Assembly: GCA_943326315.2 (NCBI GenBank)
Contig: CALPSU020000159.1
Coordinates: 1-6,184 of the forward strand
DNA: 6,184 nucleotides
Origin: Chryseobacterium gleum
GTDB taxonomy: Bacteria > Bacteroidota > Bacteroidia > Flavobacteriales_D > Crocinitomicaceae
Direction: 5' to 3'
Position 1 is the stretch's first letter; the number at the start of each line of letters is the position of its first letter. Shown in pieces: positions 1 through 5,601 of the stretch. Below the pieces are notes generated by a model. It had not been told where the DNA came from. It worked only from the letters and a program-made list of their open reading frames with translations, and did not search any database. A program made the translations under genes and the position numbers.

Positions 1-145
1 CTTTAGTGAGAGTTTCTTCTGGAGGATTAAGTAAATTATTTATAATTAATTCTTCAGATTTAAAAGTTTCTTTAACAATTTTGTGAAGTTTCTTTATTGA
101 ATTATTTTGATTGTTTAATAATTGATCTATGTCTTTCGTGTCCAT
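1..145 (-). CDS. N-terminal fragment of an unrecognised protein (cut by window edge)
   Basis: An open frame starts at an ATG (complement of 143-145) and runs 48 codons without a stop to the left edge, so the gene continues outside the window. The residues begin MDTKDIDQLLNNQNN and are polar, rich in Asn, Lys and Glu, and predicted largely helical, with no signal peptide or membrane segment. It ends in a Pro-containing stretch (NPPEETLTK). I do not recognise a family from this piece. It lies 58 bp downstream of the Wzz-like gene on the same strand with no strong terminator between them, so co-transcription is plausible. If the left side is a polysaccharide locus it could belong to it, but nothing in these 48 residues shows that. 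The start is supported only by the open frame and an A-rich upstream (TTAAAATG); a chance open frame of this length in AT-rich DNA is possible. Confidence 0.5.
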   Translation of the reverse strand, partial: MDTKDIDQLLNNQNNSIKKLHKIVKETFKSEELIINNLLNPPEETLTK

Positions 146-171
146 TTTAATTTACTAAGTACTATATTTAA

Positions 172-211
172 TACTATAATTGTAACTGTATTTATTTAAA
201 AAATTATAGTA
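172..211. repeat. AT-rich 10-bp inverted repeat over the end of the Wzz-like gene
   Basis: TACTATAATT at 172-181 is the exact reverse complement of AATTATAGTA at 202-211, with a 20-nt spacer. A further direct copy of the core TACTATA lies at 160-166. The right arm overlaps the stop codon (204-206) of the Wzz-like gene. In minus-strand RNA the pair could form a weak A/U hairpin, but it has only one G-C pair and is not followed by a U-tract, so I do not call it an intrinsic terminator. It may be chance in very AT-rich DNA. Confidence 0.35.
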
Positions 212-1004
212 ATGATTTAATTTTCTTAAGAAACTTTAAAAGGTAAAGACCAGCTATACTTATCATGATTCCAAAAAATGAATAGGAAAGTAATTTTATG
301 AATAAACTAGGTCTTTCCGTGATGTCAGTTGGGTTACTAAAGTAAATGATTGAAAAAGGAAATGGCCTAAAAATATCATTATTTAGAGCTGATTTTAAAT
401 TAAACAATTGAGGATTAGTGTTGTAGTTGTATTCGTTTAAATATTGGTTTGATTTTCTTGACTCTTCAAGATTCATTATTTCTTTATTAACAACCGTAAG
501 AAGTTCTTTTCTGTTATTTTGTTTAGTATTATATTCTTCTAATTTTTCTATCAAATACTGATTTGAATTTACATAGTAGCTGATACCTTTTAAAAGCTTA
601 TTATTTAATGATTTTTTATTAAATTTAATATGAAAATAGATTTTTGACCTATTAAAAAGGTCACCTTTAATTATAGGGAGAGGTTGCAATAAAGCATGTA
701 TATCAATTATTGAAGCTGCAGTTTGTTCTGAAATATTCAGATTTTTAACTCTAGAAGGAATATCCATACCATTGACCATATTTAATAAGTCAATAATTAT
801 CTCGTTATGAATAACATTGGAACTTCCGTAAGCTGTACTAAGGTATATGTCGTTAACTGGGTTAGATTCTTTTTTATATACAAAATAACCCTTTAATAAG
901 CCTAAAAATAAAAAAGTGAGAATGAAAAACTTTTTCTTATATAAAAAGCTCAATTCACCAATAAATGTTTCAATTAAATCGTGATTTTTATCTGAATTAG
1001 TCAT
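204..1004 (-). CDS. Wzz/chain-length-determinant-like inner-membrane protein
   Basis: This 266-residue protein has the architecture of polysaccharide co-polymerases (Wzz family). It has a short cytoplasmic N-terminus, a first membrane segment at about residues 26-43, and a long extracytoplasmic region of about 185 residues. A probable coiled coil lies near 150-185. A second membrane segment at about 236-259 ends in a basic tail (KFLKKIKSLL). The segment before the second membrane helix contains prolines (NPTDITERPS, 224-233), as is usual in Wzz proteins. There is no Walker motif or tyrosine-kinase domain, so it is not a fused Wzc-type kinase. Family members set the chain length of O-antigen, capsule or exopolysaccharide made by Wzy-type polymerases; that role is inferred from topology here, because the primary sequence is divergent. 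A polysaccharide locus may lie to the left. The start ATG follows an A-rich stretch without a Shine-Dalgarno site, and a candidate promoter lies about 40 bp upstream. Alternative: an unrelated two-helix membrane protein with a periplasmic domain. Confidence 0.65.
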   Translation of the reverse strand: MTNSDKNHDLIETFIGELSFLYKKKFFILTFLFLGLLKGYFVYKKESNPVNDIYLSTAYGSSNVIHNEIIIDLLNMVNGMDIPSRVKNLNISEQTAASIIDIHALLQPLPIIKGDLFNRSKIYFHIKFNKKSLNNKLLKGISYYVNSNQYLIEKLEEYNTKQNNRKELLTVVNKEIMNLEESRKSNQYLNEYNYNTNPQLFNLKSALNNDIFRPFPFSIIYFSNPTDITERPSLFIKLLSYSFFGIMISIAGLYLLKFLKKIKSLL

Positions 1005-1044
1005 TTTTTTATCTAAAATGAATACTATTACGTGTCTTCACTTG

Positions 1045-1076
1045 TAAAGGTAGTAGAAAAAAATAAAATTATTCAA
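1045..1076 (-). promoter_or_regulatory. Candidate Bacteroidota-type promoter of the Wzz-like gene
   Basis: On the minus strand TACCTTTA (complement of 1045-1052) matches seven of eight positions of the -7 element TAnnTTTG. A TTG (complement of 1074-1076) sits 21 bp upstream, inside the 17-23 bp spacing reported for flavobacterial -33/-7 promoters. Transcription would start near 1038, giving a leader of about 35 nt before the ATG at 1004. The -33 element abuts the U-tract of the upstream hydrolase terminator. Confidence 0.45.
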
Positions 1077-1127
1077 AAAAAAGAGGGTAATTAATACACT
1101 GTTAAAAATGATTAAATTACCCTCTTT
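1075..1127 (-). terminator. Intrinsic terminator of the GH3 hydrolase gene
   Basis: AAAGAGGGTAATT at 1080-1092 pairs perfectly over 13 bp with AATTACCCTCTTT at 1115-1127. Three more pairs (1093-1095 with 1111-1113) form across a single bulged A, leaving a 15-nt loop. Read on the minus strand, the hairpin runs straight into eight consecutive T residues (complement of 1075-1082, of which three are part of the stem). This is a textbook rho-independent terminator for the leftward hydrolase transcript, ending about 80 bp after its stop codon. On the plus strand the stem is followed by AAG rather than a T-tract, so it is one-directional. Confidence 0.85.
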
Positions 1128-1208
1128 AAGTTAAAATTAGTGGTTTTTTTATAAATAAATGAGTTGAATTTACTTATATAAAAAGCTAAATCAATTCTAT
1201 TATAGAAA

Positions 1209-2348
1209 TTATTTTTTCAATAAACCTGCGCAAACTTTCATTCTTATTATTCGTTTAGCAGAAGTATTAACTTTTTCTTTAAACTCTGGATTTGATTTAT
1301 ATTTTGCTAAAAGTTCAGAATGCGATTTCTTCGCATCTACTGGCATTAATAATATATCGCAACCTGCATTTACAGCTTTGTAAGCAGATTCGGGAACACT
1401 TACCACGCCTCCCATATTCATAGCATCCGTAACTATTATGCCTTTGAAATTTAAGCTATCTCTTAGTAATTGCTTTACAATTGTTTCAGATAGAGTAGAG
1501 GGTAGTCCTTTAGTTTCAAATTGAGCATTGTTTTTTACAGCAATATGTGCAACCATGATAGATAATACACCTTTTTCAATAAGCCCTGGATAGTTTTGAA
1601 TTTCTTTTAATTCACCATCAATTACTTGTAAAGATTTATGAGTATCACCTGTAACCAATCCATGACCGGGAAAATGTTTTGCAGTAGCTATTATATTTTT
1701 GTTTTGAGTTTCTTGAATAAAAGCATTTGACCAGGGTATTATGTTGGCAGGGTTAGCGCCAAATCCTCTATATCCAACTGTTGAATTAGAAGACATATCT
1801 ACAACAGGTGAAAAGTTGTAATTGATACCAATTGCATTTAAATCACTTGAAATTGTTTTTGCACAAGACTGAATTTCTTCTATTGTTTTAATTTCATTTG
1901 CTTTTTTCACGATTGTCGAACCTTTAATTTTATTATTTACTAAACTTGGTTCTGCATCAGCTGAATAAAGAAAAGGTATATTTCCAATACTATCATTCAT
2001 TTTTTCAAATTGGTTAATCAGTTTTGTAAAGCCATCTTTCGTTCCGTTCAACATTAAAACCCCACCTATAATTCTTTCTTTAATATGTTGTTTTATTAAA
2101 GCTTCTGTTTGGCCATACTTTCCAACAGCTGGCATTATTAACTGAGCAACTATTGCAGTATCATCAAGAGCTGCAAAAATTGCATCAACTTCTTTATCAA
2201 GAGCAGTGTTTTCTTTTAAATAATCATTTAAAGAAAAAGTGATTTCATGTTTCGGAATAATTATTTTCTTTTTTACTGTTTTTATTTCCTGTGCACATGC
2301 TTGAAATAAAAATAATGCAATTAAACTAATTAGTGAGAATTTTATCAT
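1209..2348 (-). CDS. Exported glycoside hydrolase family 3 beta-N-acetylhexosaminidase (NagZ-type), putative lipoprotein
   Basis: This 379-residue protein carries the diagnostic GH3 NagZ-type motifs. KHFPGHG (224-230) is followed by GDTH (234-237), the flexible-loop Asp-His pair that acts as general acid/base in this subgroup. VTDAMNMGG (306-314) holds the expected nucleophile Asp308. NFSPVVDM (178-185) and VGYRGFG (191-197) are typical barrel segments. Such enzymes release terminal beta-linked N-acetylglucosamine, typically from peptidoglycan fragments or chitin-type oligomers. Length fits a single catalytic domain; the C-terminal beta-lactamase-like domain fused to GH3 in some Bacteroidota is absent. 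The N-terminus is hydrophobic (residues 4-17) and ends in FQAC, so Cys18 may be lipidated by signal peptidase II, although position -3 is Phe rather than Leu. Export contrasts with the cytoplasmic NagZ of enterobacteria. One oddity is the segment SADAEPSL (129-136), where relatives usually have D-x-E-G-G-R or D-x-E-W-G. The gene appears monocistronic, with its own promoter and terminator. Confidence 0.9.
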   Translation of the reverse strand: MIKFSLISLIALFLFQACAQEIKTVKKKIIIPKHEITFSLNDYLKENTALDKEVDAIFAALDDTAIVAQLIMPAVGKYGQTEALIKQHIKERIIGGVLMLNGTKDGFTKLINQFEKMNDSIGNIPFLYSADAEPSLVNNKIKGSTIVKKANEIKTIEEIQSCAKTISSDLNAIGINYNFSPVVDMSSNSTVGYRGFGANPANIIPWSNAFIQETQNKNIIATAKHFPGHGLVTGDTHKSLQVIDGELKEIQNYPGLIEKGVLSIMVAHIAVKNNAQFETKGLPSTLSETIVKQLLRDSLNFKGIIVTDAMNMGGVVSVPESAYKAVNAGCDILLMPVDAKKSHSELLAKYKSNPEFKEKVNTSAKRIIRMKVCAGLLKK

Positions 2349-2376
2349 TTAATAAAGTCTTGAGTTAATAATTAAT

Positions 2377-2384
2377 CAAAGTTA
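2377..2384 (-). promoter_or_regulatory. -7 promoter element upstream of the GH3 hydrolase gene
   Basis: On the minus strand the octamer TAACTTTG is a perfect match to the Bacteroidota -7 consensus TAnnTTTG. It lies 28 bp upstream of the ATG at 2348, which implies a leader of roughly 20 nt. I see no TTG at the usual 17-23 bp spacing further upstream, so the -33 part is weak or absent. Confidence 0.5.
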
Positions 2385-2523
2385 TACTTTACTTGCCTTT
2401 AAATTATATAACATGAATACCTTTTATGCACAGAATGATTGTCGATAAGTGTTTAAATTTGATTTAAATCGAAATATTAAATTTTAAAATAAGCAAGATT
2501 ATTTTGAGAAATAAAAAAATAAG

Positions 2524-2543
2524 TTCAATTTGAATTATATTTG
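2524..2543 (+). promoter_or_regulatory. -7 promoter element of the TIMP/NTR-like gene, with adjacent palindrome
   Basis: TATATTTG at 2536-2543, followed by C, is a perfect TAnnTTTGC match. It lies 22 bp before ATG 2566, implying a start of transcription near 2550 and a leader of about 16 nt. No good -33 TTG is found at standard spacing. The palindrome TTCAATTTGAA (5+1+5 bp, 2524-2534) ends one base before the -7 element and could be an operator, although it may be chance in AT-rich DNA. Transcription from here would exclude the TTG codon at 2530 as translation start. Confidence 0.5.
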
Positions 2544-2565
2544 CTACGCTTTAAATTTAAATAGA

Positions 2566-3084
2566 ATGAGTAAGTTTAATTTAATTTTACTTTTTTTTTG
2601 CACGTTAATATTTACAAATGCATTTTCATGTAATTGTAATACTGGTGGATCTATTGAGTTAAATGTTAAATCTGCGGATGTCATTGTTAAAGCTAAAATT
2701 ATATCAATCAGTTATTCAGACCGTTTAGATACTTTAGGCGTGCGTTCAGACGGAGCTCCAAATAGTGTTTTTGCAAAATATTGGAAGTTTCAAGTTAAGA
2801 TTTATAAAGCATCTGTACTTGTTAATTATAAAGGTAAACTTCTATCAGATACAATCTCAATCGTTACTGGAGTTAACGGTGCGACTTGTGGTTTAACAAT
2901 GGAAATCAATAAAGAATATATTGTTTATGGTTTTAAAAAAGATTATTTAGGATTTTCTAGCGTTCAAAGAAGAGCTGTAGATGATAAGTTAATTTGGACT
3001 AACAATTGTACCAGAACATGGAATTTTTCAGATATTGAAGAGAATGATGTGAAGTTAGAAATAGAAAAACAAACCGTTAGATAG
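2566..3084 (+). CDS. Small secreted protein with TIMP/netrin (NTR)-like cysteine pattern
   Basis: I place the start at ATG 2566 (172 residues). A frame open from TTG 2530 would add 12 residues, but that codon lies upstream of the perfect -7 element. From the ATG the protein has a classic signal peptide: Lys3, a hydrophobic core (about 5-16) and TNAFS, with possible cleavage after Ala19 or Ser21. The second option would leave Cys22-Asn-Cys24 as the mature N-terminus. Only two other cysteines occur in the mature protein, Cys108 (GATCGL) and Cys148 (NNCTRTW). An N-terminal Cys-x-Cys bonded to two later cysteines is the hallmark of TIMP/NTR folds; the intervening beta-rich stretches (ADVIVKAKIISISY, KEYIVYGF) fit bacterial proteins with that annotation. 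The fold assignment is from memory of the pattern, and the function is unknown; metalloproteinase inhibition should not be assumed. Lipidation of Cys22 is possible but the lipobox (AFSC) is poor. It stands alone between a divergent gene and fbaA, 79 bp ahead of the latter. Confidence 0.75.
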   Translation: MSKFNLILLFFCTLIFTNAFSCNCNTGGSIELNVKSADVIVKAKIISISYSDRLDTLGVRSDGAPNSVFAKYWKFQVKIYKASVLVNYKGKLLSDTISIVTGVNGATCGLTMEINKEYIVYGFKKDYLGFSSVQRRAVDDKLIWTNNCTRTWNFSDIEENDVKLEIEKQTVR

Positions 3085-3131
3085 ATGTTTTTTTTGATTA
3101 AAAGTTATTTATCATTTAAAAATATAATTAC

Positions 3132-3140
3132 TATTTTTAC
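3132..3140 (+). promoter_or_regulatory. Possible -7 element upstream of fbaA
   Basis: TATTTTTAC at 3132-3140 matches TAnnTTTGC at all fixed positions except the G. It lies 23 bp before the fbaA ATG, at the same distance as the better -7 match of the preceding gene. No TTG is present at the expected -33 spacing. Because the surroundings are T-rich, a chance match is quite possible. Confidence 0.3.
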
Positions 3141-3163
3141 AGCCTTATAAAATTAGAAAGTTT

Positions 3164-4231
3164 ATGTCTCATTCGATTAAGCCAGGTGTTGCAACAGGTG
3201 ATACGGTTCAAGCTATATTTAAATACGCAAAGGAAAAAGGCTTTGCATTACCAGCAATTAATGTTACAGGATCAAGTACGATCAATGCTGTAATGGAAAC
3301 GGCAGCTAAAGTTAATTCTCCCGTTATTATTCAATTTTCAAATGGAGGATCACACTATAATGCTGGAAAAACTCTCTCAAATGAAAACGAAAGAGCGGCT
3401 ATTGCAGGAGCAATTACCGGCGCAAAACACATTCATACTTTAGCTGAATTATATGGAGTAGTTGTAATACTTCATACTGACCATTGTGCGAAAAAATTAC
3501 TTCCATGGATTGATGGATTGTTAGATGCAGGAGAGGAATTTTTTAAGCAAACTGGAAAACCTTTGTATAGTTCTCACATGATTGATCTTTCTGAAGAACC
3601 AATTGAAGAAAATATCGAAATATGTAAAAAGTATTTAGAGAGAATGAGTAAGATTGGAATGACTTTAGAAATAGAATTAGGTATAACAGGTGGTGAGGAA
3701 GATGGTGTAGATAATTCAGATGTTGATAGTTCTAAATTGTATACTCAACCAGAAGAAGTTTCTTATGCATACGAAGAATTAATGAAGATTAGTAATCGAT
3801 TTACTATTGCTGCATCCTTCGGAAATGTTCATGGGGTCTACAAGCCTGGTAATGTTAAATTGACACCTAAAATTTTACAAAATTCTCAAGATTTTGTTCA
3901 GAAAAAATTTAATACTAAATCAAATCCTGTAGATTTTGTTTTTCATGGTGGGTCAGGTTCAACATTAGAGGAGATAAGAGAGGCGATTAGTTATGGTGTT
4001 GTAAAGATGAACCTTGATACAGATCTTCAATTTGCTTTTACAGAAGGTGTTAGAGATTATATAGTGAAAAATGTAGAGTATTTGAAAACTCAAATAGGGA
4101 ATCCTGAAGGGGATGATCAGCCAAATAAAAAGTATTATGATCCTCGTAAATGGCTTCGAGAAGGTGAGATCACTTTTGTGAAAAGATTAACTAAAGCTTT
4201 CGAAGATTTAAACAATATTAATACTTTATAA
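3164..4231 (+). CDS. fbaA: Class II fructose-bisphosphate aldolase (class IIA, zinc-dependent)
   Basis: The 355-residue protein matches the class IIA aldolases of the E. coli FbaA type along its whole length, which is usual for the family (about 350-360). It reversibly cleaves fructose 1,6-bisphosphate to dihydroxyacetone phosphate and glyceraldehyde 3-phosphate, in the cytoplasm, for glycolysis and gluconeogenesis. Visible active-site elements are HTDHC (104-108), with the catalytic Asp106 and zinc ligand His107; LEIELGITGGEEDGVDN (168-184), containing the metal-site Glu171 and the catalytic-loop Glu179; NVHGVYK (221-227) with zinc ligand His223; FHGGSGS (260-266) with zinc ligand His261; and KMNLDTD (281-287), which binds substrate. 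All expected residues are present, so the enzyme should be active. The ATG directly precedes SHSIKPGV and is preceded by a weak purine-rich AGAAAG. accD follows after 73 bp on the same strand with no terminator, suggesting a shared transcript. Confidence 0.97.
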   Translation: MSHSIKPGVATGDTVQAIFKYAKEKGFALPAINVTGSSTINAVMETAAKVNSPVIIQFSNGGSHYNAGKTLSNENERAAIAGAITGAKHIHTLAELYGVVVILHTDHCAKKLLPWIDGLLDAGEEFFKQTGKPLYSSHMIDLSEEPIEENIEICKKYLERMSKIGMTLEIELGITGGEEDGVDNSDVDSSKLYTQPEEVSYAYEELMKISNRFTIAASFGNVHGVYKPGNVKLTPKILQNSQDFVQKKFNTKSNPVDFVFHGGSGSTLEEIREAISYGVVKMNLDTDLQFAFTEGVRDYIVKNVEYLKTQIGNPEGDDQPNKKYYDPRKWLREGEITFVKRLTKAFEDLNNINTL

Positions 4232-4304
4232 TAATGTTGAATTGTTGAAGTTGGATTTTTTATAAAAAAATTAACCTAAACATAAAACATCAATAATTAA
4301 AAAA

Positions 4305-5150
4305 ATGAGTTGGTTTAACAGAAAAAAAGAAGGGATAACAACTTCAACAAAAGATAAAAAAGAAACTCCAGAAGGGTTATGGCAAAAATGTTCAAATTGT
4401 AAAACCTTATTTACGATTGAAGATATTTCTAAAAACAGTTGGGTATGTGATAGATGTTCTCATCATGAAAGAATTGGTTCTGAACAATATTTTCAACTTA
4501 TTTTTGATGGCGGGAATTATACTGAATTAGATGCGAATTTAACATCAGGAGATCCGTTAGAATTTGTTGATACTAAAAAATATATTGATAGAGTTGTTGC
4601 AACTCAAAAATCTTCTGGATTGACTGATGCAATTAGGACTGCTGTTGGAAAAGTTGACGGAGAAGATTTTGTAATTGCTGCAATGGACTTTTCTTTTATA
4701 GGTGGTTCTTTAGGTTCTGTAATGGGTGAAAAAATTGCTAGAGCTATAGATCAAGCAATTAAAATTAAAAGCCCTTTTATGATTATATCAAAATCAGGAG
4801 GAGCTAGAATGATGGAGGCTGGTTTTTCTTTAATGCAGATGGCTAAAGTTTCAGGAAAGCTTGGTCAATTATCAGAAGCTAAATTACCATATATTTCTTT
4901 TTTAACAGATCCTACAACAGGTGGGGTGACAGCTTCTTTTGCCATGTTAGGTGATATTAATATTGCTGAGCCTAACGCATTAATTGCCTTTGCTGGTCCT
5001 AGAGTTGTTCGAGAAACTATAGGTAGAGATTTACCAGAAGGATTTCAAACTTCAGAATTTGTTTTAGAACATGGTTTCTTAGATTATATAGTTGACAGAA
5101 CTGAATTAAAGAAAGTTCTCGGTCACTCATTGAAATTATTTAGAAATTAA
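4305..5150 (+). CDS. accD: Acetyl-CoA carboxylase carboxyltransferase subunit beta
   Basis: AccD pairs with AccA to form the carboxyltransferase that moves CO2 from carboxybiotin to acetyl-CoA, giving malonyl-CoA for fatty acid synthesis. The 281-residue length is normal. An N-terminal four-cysteine zinc ribbon is complete: Cys29-x2-Cys32 and Cys48-x2-Cys51. The crotonase-type carboxyltransferase fold follows, with GGSLGSVMGEK (133-143), SGGARMMEA (164-172), TTGGVTASFAMLGD (204-217), AGPRVVRETIG (230-240) and the closing DYIVDR (260-265). No expected motif is missing. The ATG lies behind an A-rich run (AATTAAAAAA) with no Shine-Dalgarno site. I find no recognisable promoter in the 73-bp gap after fbaA, so transcription from fbaA is the simplest view. 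accA is not in the window. The 80-bp gap to rpsO contains a new promoter but no terminator. Confidence 0.97.
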   Translation: MSWFNRKKEGITTSTKDKKETPEGLWQKCSNCKTLFTIEDISKNSWVCDRCSHHERIGSEQYFQLIFDGGNYTELDANLTSGDPLEFVDTKKYIDRVVATQKSSGLTDAIRTAVGKVDGEDFVIAAMDFSFIGGSLGSVMGEKIARAIDQAIKIKSPFMIISKSGGARMMEAGFSLMQMAKVSGKLGQLSEAKLPYISFLTDPTTGGVTASFAMLGDINIAEPNALIAFAGPRVVRETIGRDLPEGFQTSEFVLEHGFLDYIVDRTELKKVLGHSLKLFRN

Positions 5151-5175
5151 AATTTTTATATTCAGAATAAACTCG

Positions 5176-5184
5176 TATATTTGC
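5176..5184 (+). promoter_or_regulatory. -7 promoter element of rpsO
   Basis: TATATTTGC at 5176-5184 is a perfect match to TAnnTTTGC, the extended -7 element of flavobacterial promoters. The transcript would begin near 5190, about 40 nt ahead of the rpsO ATG. The -33 position, around 5153-5157, is T-rich (TTTTT) without a TTG. Its location between accD and rpsO suggests that the ribosomal protein gene is expressed independently of fbaA-accD. Confidence 0.6.
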
Positions 5185-5187
5185 GTC

Positions 5188-5218
5188 GTCGAATAGTCGA
5201 CATACATAATGATCATTA
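5188..5218 (+). promoter_or_regulatory. Structured rpsO leader: small hairpin plus 12-bp palindrome
   Basis: GTCGA (5188-5192) and TCGAC (5197-5201) form a perfect 5-bp stem around the tetraloop ATAG, at the predicted 5' end of the transcript. Six bases later TAATGATCATTA (5207-5218) is a perfect 12-bp palindrome, ending 12 nt before the start codon. S15 represses its own mRNA in several bacterial groups through unrelated leader structures, so a regulatory role is reasonable. It is inference only, and the leader is short. Confidence 0.4.
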
Positions 5219-5230
5219 AATAATATTGGC

Positions 5231-5500
5231 ATGTATATTAATACAGAAATTAAAAAAGAAATTTTCGCTAAACACGGAGGAAGCGAAACTAATACAGGAT
5301 CAACTGAAGCTCAAATTGCTTTGTTTTCATTCAGAATAAGTAGTTTAACTGAGCATTTGAAAAAAAACCGTAAAGATTTCGTTACACAAAGATCATTACA
5401 GTTATTAGTTGGTAAACGTAGAAGTTTTCTAGATTACTTAAAGAAAAACGATATCTCAAGATACCGTGCTATTGTTAAGGAACTAGGTTTACGTCGTTAA
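5231..5500 (+). CDS. rpsO: 30S ribosomal protein S15
   Basis: The 89-residue product is the normal length for S15, a primary binder of the central domain of 16S rRNA that nucleates assembly of the small-subunit platform. Conserved elements include the TGSTEAQIALFSFRI segment (22-36), LTEHLKKNRKD (39-49), the QLLVGKRRSFLDYLKK core (57-72) and the C-terminal SRYRAIVKELGLRR (76-89). Nothing is missing. The start ATG is unambiguous from family alignment; there is no Shine-Dalgarno sequence ahead of it (ATATTGGC). The gene has its own -7 promoter element and short structured leader, and is followed by a strong intrinsic terminator before pnp. The rpsO-pnp order is conserved in many bacteria, where it links ribosome synthesis to RNA decay. 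Confidence 0.98.
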   Translation: MYINTEIKKEIFAKHGGSETNTGSTEAQIALFSFRISSLTEHLKKNRKDFVTQRSLQLLVGKRRSFLDYLKKNDISRYRAIVKELGLRR

Positions 5501-5521
5501 TAATTTGAAATATTGAAATTG

Positions 5522-5563
5522 GAGGGGCAGTCGATTTTTTCGGTTGCCCTTCTTATATTTTTT
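5522..5563 (+). terminator. Intrinsic terminator between rpsO and pnp
   Basis: GAGGGGCAGTCG (5522-5533) pairs with CGGTTGCCCTTC (5541-5552) as a 12-bp stem that includes three G-U pairs, around a 7-nt loop ATTTTTT. It is followed by TTATATTTTTT (5553-5563). It lies about 20 bp after the rpsO stop codon. It should end or attenuate the rpsO transcript; some read-through into pnp, as occurs at this junction in other bacteria, remains possible. Confidence 0.85.
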
Positions 5564-5601
5564 ACCGACCATTCAGGTCATTCATTTGAAATAGATAAGA
5601 T

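Noticed and set aside
1195..1207. Inverted repeat TTCTAT-T-ATAGAA just after the hydrolase stop codon
   Set aside because: The 1-nt spacer prevents a full RNA hairpin, it has no U-tract, and a much stronger terminator lies 70 bp further on.
3065..3095. Possible terminator after the TIMP/NTR-like gene (AAAAACA pairing with TGTTTTT, then T-run)
   Set aside because: The stem has a single G-C pair, lies partly in the coding end and has a 14-nt loop; it is likely a by-product of A and T runs.
4235..4269. Tandem octamers TGTTGAAT/TGTTGAAG and a T6-A-T-A6 palindrome between fbaA and accD
   Set aside because: Only two short imperfect copies and low-complexity sequence; no G-C stem, no -7 element and no other sign of function.
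5567..5579. Small hairpin GACC-ATTCA-GGTC ahead of pnp
   Set aside because: Four base pairs with a 5-nt loop are expected by chance, and there is no further structure to suggest a regulatory pnp leader.
5581..5588. TTCATTTG as a -7 element for pnp
   Set aside because: One mismatch at the important A, no -33 TTG, and the implied transcript start would leave only a few bases before the ATG.
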